Below the pieces are notes generated by a model. That model had not been told where the DNA came from and made no database searches. It saw nothing but the letters and a program-made list of their open reading frames with translations. DNA of 9,425 nucleotides from Clostridia bacterium BRH_c25 (lineage in GTDB: Bacteria; Bacillota_A; Clostridia; Lutisporales; Lutisporaceae), in contig LOES01000036.1 in assembly GCA_001515955.1 (NCBI GenBank), positions 1-9,425 on the forward strand, in the 5' to 3' direction. Every line of letters begins with the position of its first letter. The first letter of the stretch is position 1. The position numbers and the translations under genes are program-made. Below, piece after piece: positions 6,645-9,425 of this stretch.

Positions 6645-7612
6645 ACCGGGCTAATGAGATGACACGCAACATAATGGTTGTTTCCTGTTTCCTTCAGTTC
6701 AGGCTGTATTTCATGACATACGGATTTTGCATACCTGCACCTCATTTTAAACCGGCAGCCTGCCGGTGGGTTTATTGGACTTGGCACATCACCTTCTAAA
6801 AGTATCCTGCTTCGATATTTTTCAACCTTTGGATCCGGAATAGGAATTGCAGAGAGCAGTGCCTTGGTATACGGATGCATTGAGTTGCTGTACAGCTCAC
6901 TGCTTCCTGCCAGTTCCACCATTACACCCAGATACATAACTGCAACCCTGTCGGAAATATGCTTCACCATACTCAGGTCATGGGCAATGAAAAGATATGT
7001 AAGCCCGAGTTTATGCTGCAGATTGATGAGTAAATTCACCACCTGAGCCTGAATTGAGACATCCAATGCAGAAATCGGCTCATCACAGACAATAAACTTA
7101 GGTTCAATCGCCAGTGCCCTAGCCACACCTATCCGCTGTCTTTGCCCTCCGGAAAATTCATGGGGAAAGCGGCTGGCATGTTCCTTGTTCAGTCCTACAA
7201 TTTCCAGAAGTTCATATATTCTATCCGTCCTGTCCCTGCCTGTATATAAATTGTGTATATCAATCCCTTCCCCTATTATATCGCCAACTGTCATCCTTGG
7301 ATTCAATGACGCATATGGGTCCTGGAAAATCATCTGAGCCTTTTTACTGAACTCTTTTGACTCGACTTTGTTCATTTTGTATATATTGCTTCCTTCAAAC
7401 AATACTTCACCGTCAGTTGCATTATATAGCTTAATCATTGTTCTTCCGGTTGTGGATTTTCCGCATCCGCTTTCTCCAACAAGTCCCAGGGTTTCTCCCT
7501 TATTGATGGAAAAGCTTAAGCCATCTACTGCTTTAAGTACTTGGTTATTTCCTACCTGGAAGTATTTTTTCAAGTTCCTGACCTCTACTAAAACAGAATT
7601 ATCACTTGCCAT
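6641..7612 (-). CDS. oppF: Oligopeptide/dipeptide ABC transporter ATPase, OppF/DppF type
   Basis: This is one of two ATPases that drive the peptide importer. It sits on the cytoplasmic face with the OppD-type partner. The 323 residues contain Walker [10 protein letters not shown] (46-54), the Q-loop in IFQDP (about 95-99), signature SGGQRQR (154-160), Walker B FIVCDEP (173-179) and switch H211. The C-terminal oligopeptide-transporter extension begins near PSPINPPAGC. It carries four cysteines (C286, C292, C299, C317) spaced like those known to bind an iron-sulfur cluster in some Opp/Dpp ATPases. The N-terminal LKKYFQVG is typical of OppF/DppF. The ATG at 7612 is preferred because GGGAGGT lies five bases upstream. 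This start overlaps the OppD-type gene by 11 bases, implying translational coupling. Opp and Dpp cannot be separated by eye, so the symbol is a family label. Confidence 0.93.
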   Translation of the reverse strand: MASDNSVLVEVRNLKKYFQVGNNQVLKAVDGLSFSINKGETLGLVGESGCGKSTTGRTMIKLYNATDGEVLFEGSNIYKMNKVESKEFSKKAQMIFQDPYASLNPRMTVGDIIGEGIDIHNLYTGRDRTDRIYELLEIVGLNKEHASRFPHEFSGGQRQRIGVARALAIEPKFIVCDEPISALDVSIQAQVVNLLINLQHKLGLTYLFIAHDLSMVKHISDRVAVMYLGVMVELAGSSELYSNSMHPYTKALLSAIPIPDPKVEKYRSRILLEGDVPSPINPPAGCRFKMRCRYAKSVCHEIQPELKETGNNHYVACHLISPV

Positions 7613-8627
7613 AATTAACCTCCCGAGCTTTAGAGCGCTGCTTATCCTTTGGAGTTTTTTCATGATGAAGCCAGCATGCGGTTCCATGAGTATCATTTAC
7701 CTGTATCATTGGTGGCTCCGCCATTGTGCATATTTTCATTGCATACTCGCATCGAGGTGCAAAGGAGCATCCGACAGGGGGCTTGAATAAATCCGGTGGT
7801 ACCCCTTCAATTGAAGCCAGCATCTCTTTATTCTCAGAATCTACTCTCGGCATTGATTTTAGAAGTCCCCATGTATAGGGATGTCCCGGGCTGCTGAATA
7901 TTTCATCGCAGTCTCCTGATTCAACTATCTTCCCTGCATAAAAGACCAGAACACGCTGTGCCATATTTGCAACGACTCCTAAGTCATGGGTTATCAACAT
8001 TATTGAAGTATTAAACTTTTTTTGAAGATCCTTCATCAAATCCAGAATCTGAGCCTGGATTGTAACATCCAAAGCTGTGGTCGGCTCATCAGCAATCAAG
8101 AGCTTAGGATTACACGCCATAGCTATTGCTATCATTACACGCTGCCGCATCCCGCCGCTGAATTCATGAGGGTATTGCTTGACTCTTTTCTCCGGATTTG
8201 GGATACCGACCAATTTCATTATTTCAATGATTCTTCCATATACCTGCCTTCTGTCTGCATGCTGATGCTTGATTATTACTTCACCTATTTGTCTTTCTAT
8301 TGTCATGGTAGGATTTAATGAGGTCATAGGGTCCTGAAAAATCATACTAATCTCTGCCCCTCTTATTGGGCGGATCTGTTTTTTTGTAAATGAAATTATA
8401 TCTCTGCCATTAAATATTATGCTCCCGTTTTTAATTTTCCCGGGAGGTTCCGGTATAAGCTTCAAAAGCGCCTTTGCGGTAACACTTTTACCACATCCTG
8501 ATTCACCTACTATGCCAATGCATTCTCCTTCGTCCAGATGAAAGGATACACCCCTGACTGCCTGCACTTCTCCTCCATAGGTTTTAAAGCCTACCTCCAG
8601 GTCCTTTATTTCAATTAATCTGCTCAT
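7602..8627 (-). CDS. oppD: Oligopeptide/dipeptide ABC transporter ATPase, OppD/DppD type
   Basis: This is the second ATPase of the peptide importer, 341 residues. Visible motifs are Walker [10 protein letters not shown] (41-49), Q-loop IFQDP (96-100), signature SGGMRQR (157-163), Walker B LLIADEP (176-182) and switch H214. The order [19 protein letters not shown] at the start and SGGMRQR rather than SGGQRQR are typical of OppD/DppD. The C-terminal extension ([14 protein letters not shown]) carries C287, C293, C300 and C318, the same spacing as in its OppF-type partner, and may hold an iron-sulfur cluster. The ATG at 8627 has GGAGGT seven bases upstream. The gene starts 14 bases after the permease stop, and its last 11 bases overlap the OppF-type gene. 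The last 20 or so residues are rich in Lys and Arg. No lesion is visible. Confidence 0.94.
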   Translation of the reverse strand: MSRLIEIKDLEVGFKTYGGEVQAVRGVSFHLDEGECIGIVGESGCGKSVTAKALLKLIPEPPGKIKNGSIIFNGRDIISFTKKQIRPIRGAEISMIFQDPMTSLNPTMTIERQIGEVIIKHQHADRRQVYGRIIEIMKLVGIPNPEKRVKQYPHEFSGGMRQRVMIAIAMACNPKLLIADEPTTALDVTIQAQILDLMKDLQKKFNTSIMLITHDLGVVANMAQRVLVFYAGKIVESGDCDEIFSSPGHPYTWGLLKSMPRVDSENKEMLASIEGVPPDLFKPPVGCSFAPRCEYAMKICTMAEPPMIQVNDTHGTACWLHHEKTPKDKQRSKAREVNYGK

Positions 8628-8641
8628 TTGTCATACCTCCA

Positions 8642-9425
8642 CTATTTATTCCGCCCACGCAGTCTCGGATCTAATGCATCTCTCAATCCATCGCCGAACA
8701 AGTTCAAAGCAAGCATTGTAGTACTTATGAAAAACGCAGGTATGAACAATTGGTAGGGATAAGCCCTAAAGACCGTTGCACCTATTCTTGCCAGCTGCCC
8801 CCAGCTGGTTTGAGGTGGTTGAATCCCCAAGCCGATATAGCTCAGAAATGCCTCTGTAAAAATTGCATTGGGTATTGCCATAGCCAAATTAGTGATAATA
8901 AGCCCCATGATATTTGGTATTAAATGCATCGCTATTATACGAATGCTGCCAGCTCCAAGAGTTTTTGCCGCTAACACAAACTCAAGATTCTTAAGCTGTA
9001 GTATCTGCCCCCTTACAAATCTGGCACTGCCTATCCAGCCAATAATGACCATGGCAATTATCAGACTGGCTATTCCGGAATTAAGCAGCATCATTACAAG
9101 TATCGCAACAATTATTGTAGGAATTCCATAAAGTACATCAATAATCCGCATTATAAACATATCCAGTTTTCCGCCAAAGTAGCCCGAAATCCCGCCAATA
9201 ACAACACCTATGAATGTATTTATTGTGGTAACGACAAAGCCTATCATCAGCGATACCCGTCCACCCATCCATATTCTTTCCCACATATCCCTGCCCAAAG
9301 AATCAGTTCCAAACCAGTGCTGTGCGTTTGGGAGTAAATCTGTAGCATCAGGATTATTTGACTTAAAGTCATATGGCGTCATATATGGACCTACGACAGC
9401 AAGAATAATATACAATAAAATAACA
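8642..9425 (-). CDS. oppC: Peptide ABC transporter permease, OppC/DppC type (5' end outside window)
   Basis: This is an integral membrane permease of the peptide importer, pairing with an OppB/DppB-type subunit that should lie beyond the right edge. About 260 residues are visible and the frame is open to the window edge. An apparent start at 9415 is an internal TTG within the first membrane helix (LLYIILAVVGPYMTPYDF). The periplasmic block HWFGTDSLGRDMWERIWMGG is the hallmark of OppC/DppC. Four or five more helices follow, with the EAA loop AAKTLGAGSIRIIAMHLIPN around visible residues 152-171. The C-terminus ends DGLRDALDPRLRGRNK, as usual for the family, with a TAG stop at 8642-8644. The gene uses TAG as a genuine stop, which bears on the amber codon in the binding-protein gene. 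Confidence 0.93.
   Translation of the reverse strand, partial: VILLYIILAVVGPYMTPYDFKSNNPDATDLLPNAQHWFGTDSLGRDMWERIWMGGRVSLMIGFVVTTINTFIGVVIGGISGYFGGKLDMFIMRIIDVLYGIPTIIVAILVMMLLNSGIASLIIAMVIIGWIGSARFVRGQILQLKNLEFVLAAKTLGAGSIRIIAMHLIPNIMGLIITNLAMAIPNAIFTEAFLSYIGLGIQPPQTSWGQLARIGATVFRAYPYQLFIPAFFISTTMLALNLFGDGLRDALDPRLRGRNK

Noticed and set aside
1..9425. CRISPR array, tRNA or rRNA, transposase, or attachment sites
   Set aside because: I saw no regularly spaced repeats, cloverleaf or rRNA signatures, transposase motifs, or flanking direct repeats.

Overview
The window looks like a stretch of an AT-rich, low-GC Gram-positive chromosome, most likely an anaerobic clostridial member of the Bacillota. 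The clues are strong GGAGG-type ribosome binding sites, tight gene overlaps, a CUT1-type sugar ABC transporter beside a YesM/YesN-type two-component pair, and an Opp/Dpp peptide transporter. The taxon is an inference from gene content and style, not from a marker gene.

Left part (1-5192): a carbohydrate-uptake locus and its regulator. On the minus strand, read right to left, come a sugar-binding-protein gene (3044 to 1896), an intercistronic stem-loop (1810-1845), two intact inner-membrane permeases (1773 to 874 and 890 to 48), and the first codons of another gene running off the left edge (35 to 1). Divergently, on the plus strand, lie a YesN-like response regulator (3136-4287) and a YesM-like sensor kinase (4254-5192). 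Much of this locus is damaged. The binding protein has no signal peptide or N-terminus, and an amber codon interrupts it 59 codons before its natural end. The response regulator stops before its AraC-type DNA-binding domain. The kinase lacks its first membrane helix and sensor domain. The regulator and kinase appear joined by one out-of-frame deletion near 4230-4254. The permeases look intact, so the locus seems recently inactivated or, less likely, is mis-assembled.

Right part (5237-9425): an apparently intact peptide-utilisation operon on the minus strand. It holds the end of an OppC/DppC-type permease (partial at the right edge), OppD- and OppF-type ATPases, and an M24-family Xaa-Pro-type aminopeptidase with all five metal ligands. 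A good sigma-A promoter just upstream of the peptidase allows it to be expressed alone. A possible 56-residue small protein follows, then an intrinsic terminator (5237-5261). The likely logic is import of oligopeptides by the Opp complex and cytoplasmic trimming of proline-containing peptides by the peptidase.

I see no rRNA, tRNA, CRISPR array, insertion sequence or phage gene, and no clearly new system. The most notable signals are the clustered decay of the sugar/two-component locus, the stem-loop with mutually exclusive pairings between the binding protein and permease genes, and the small gene between the peptidase and its terminator.
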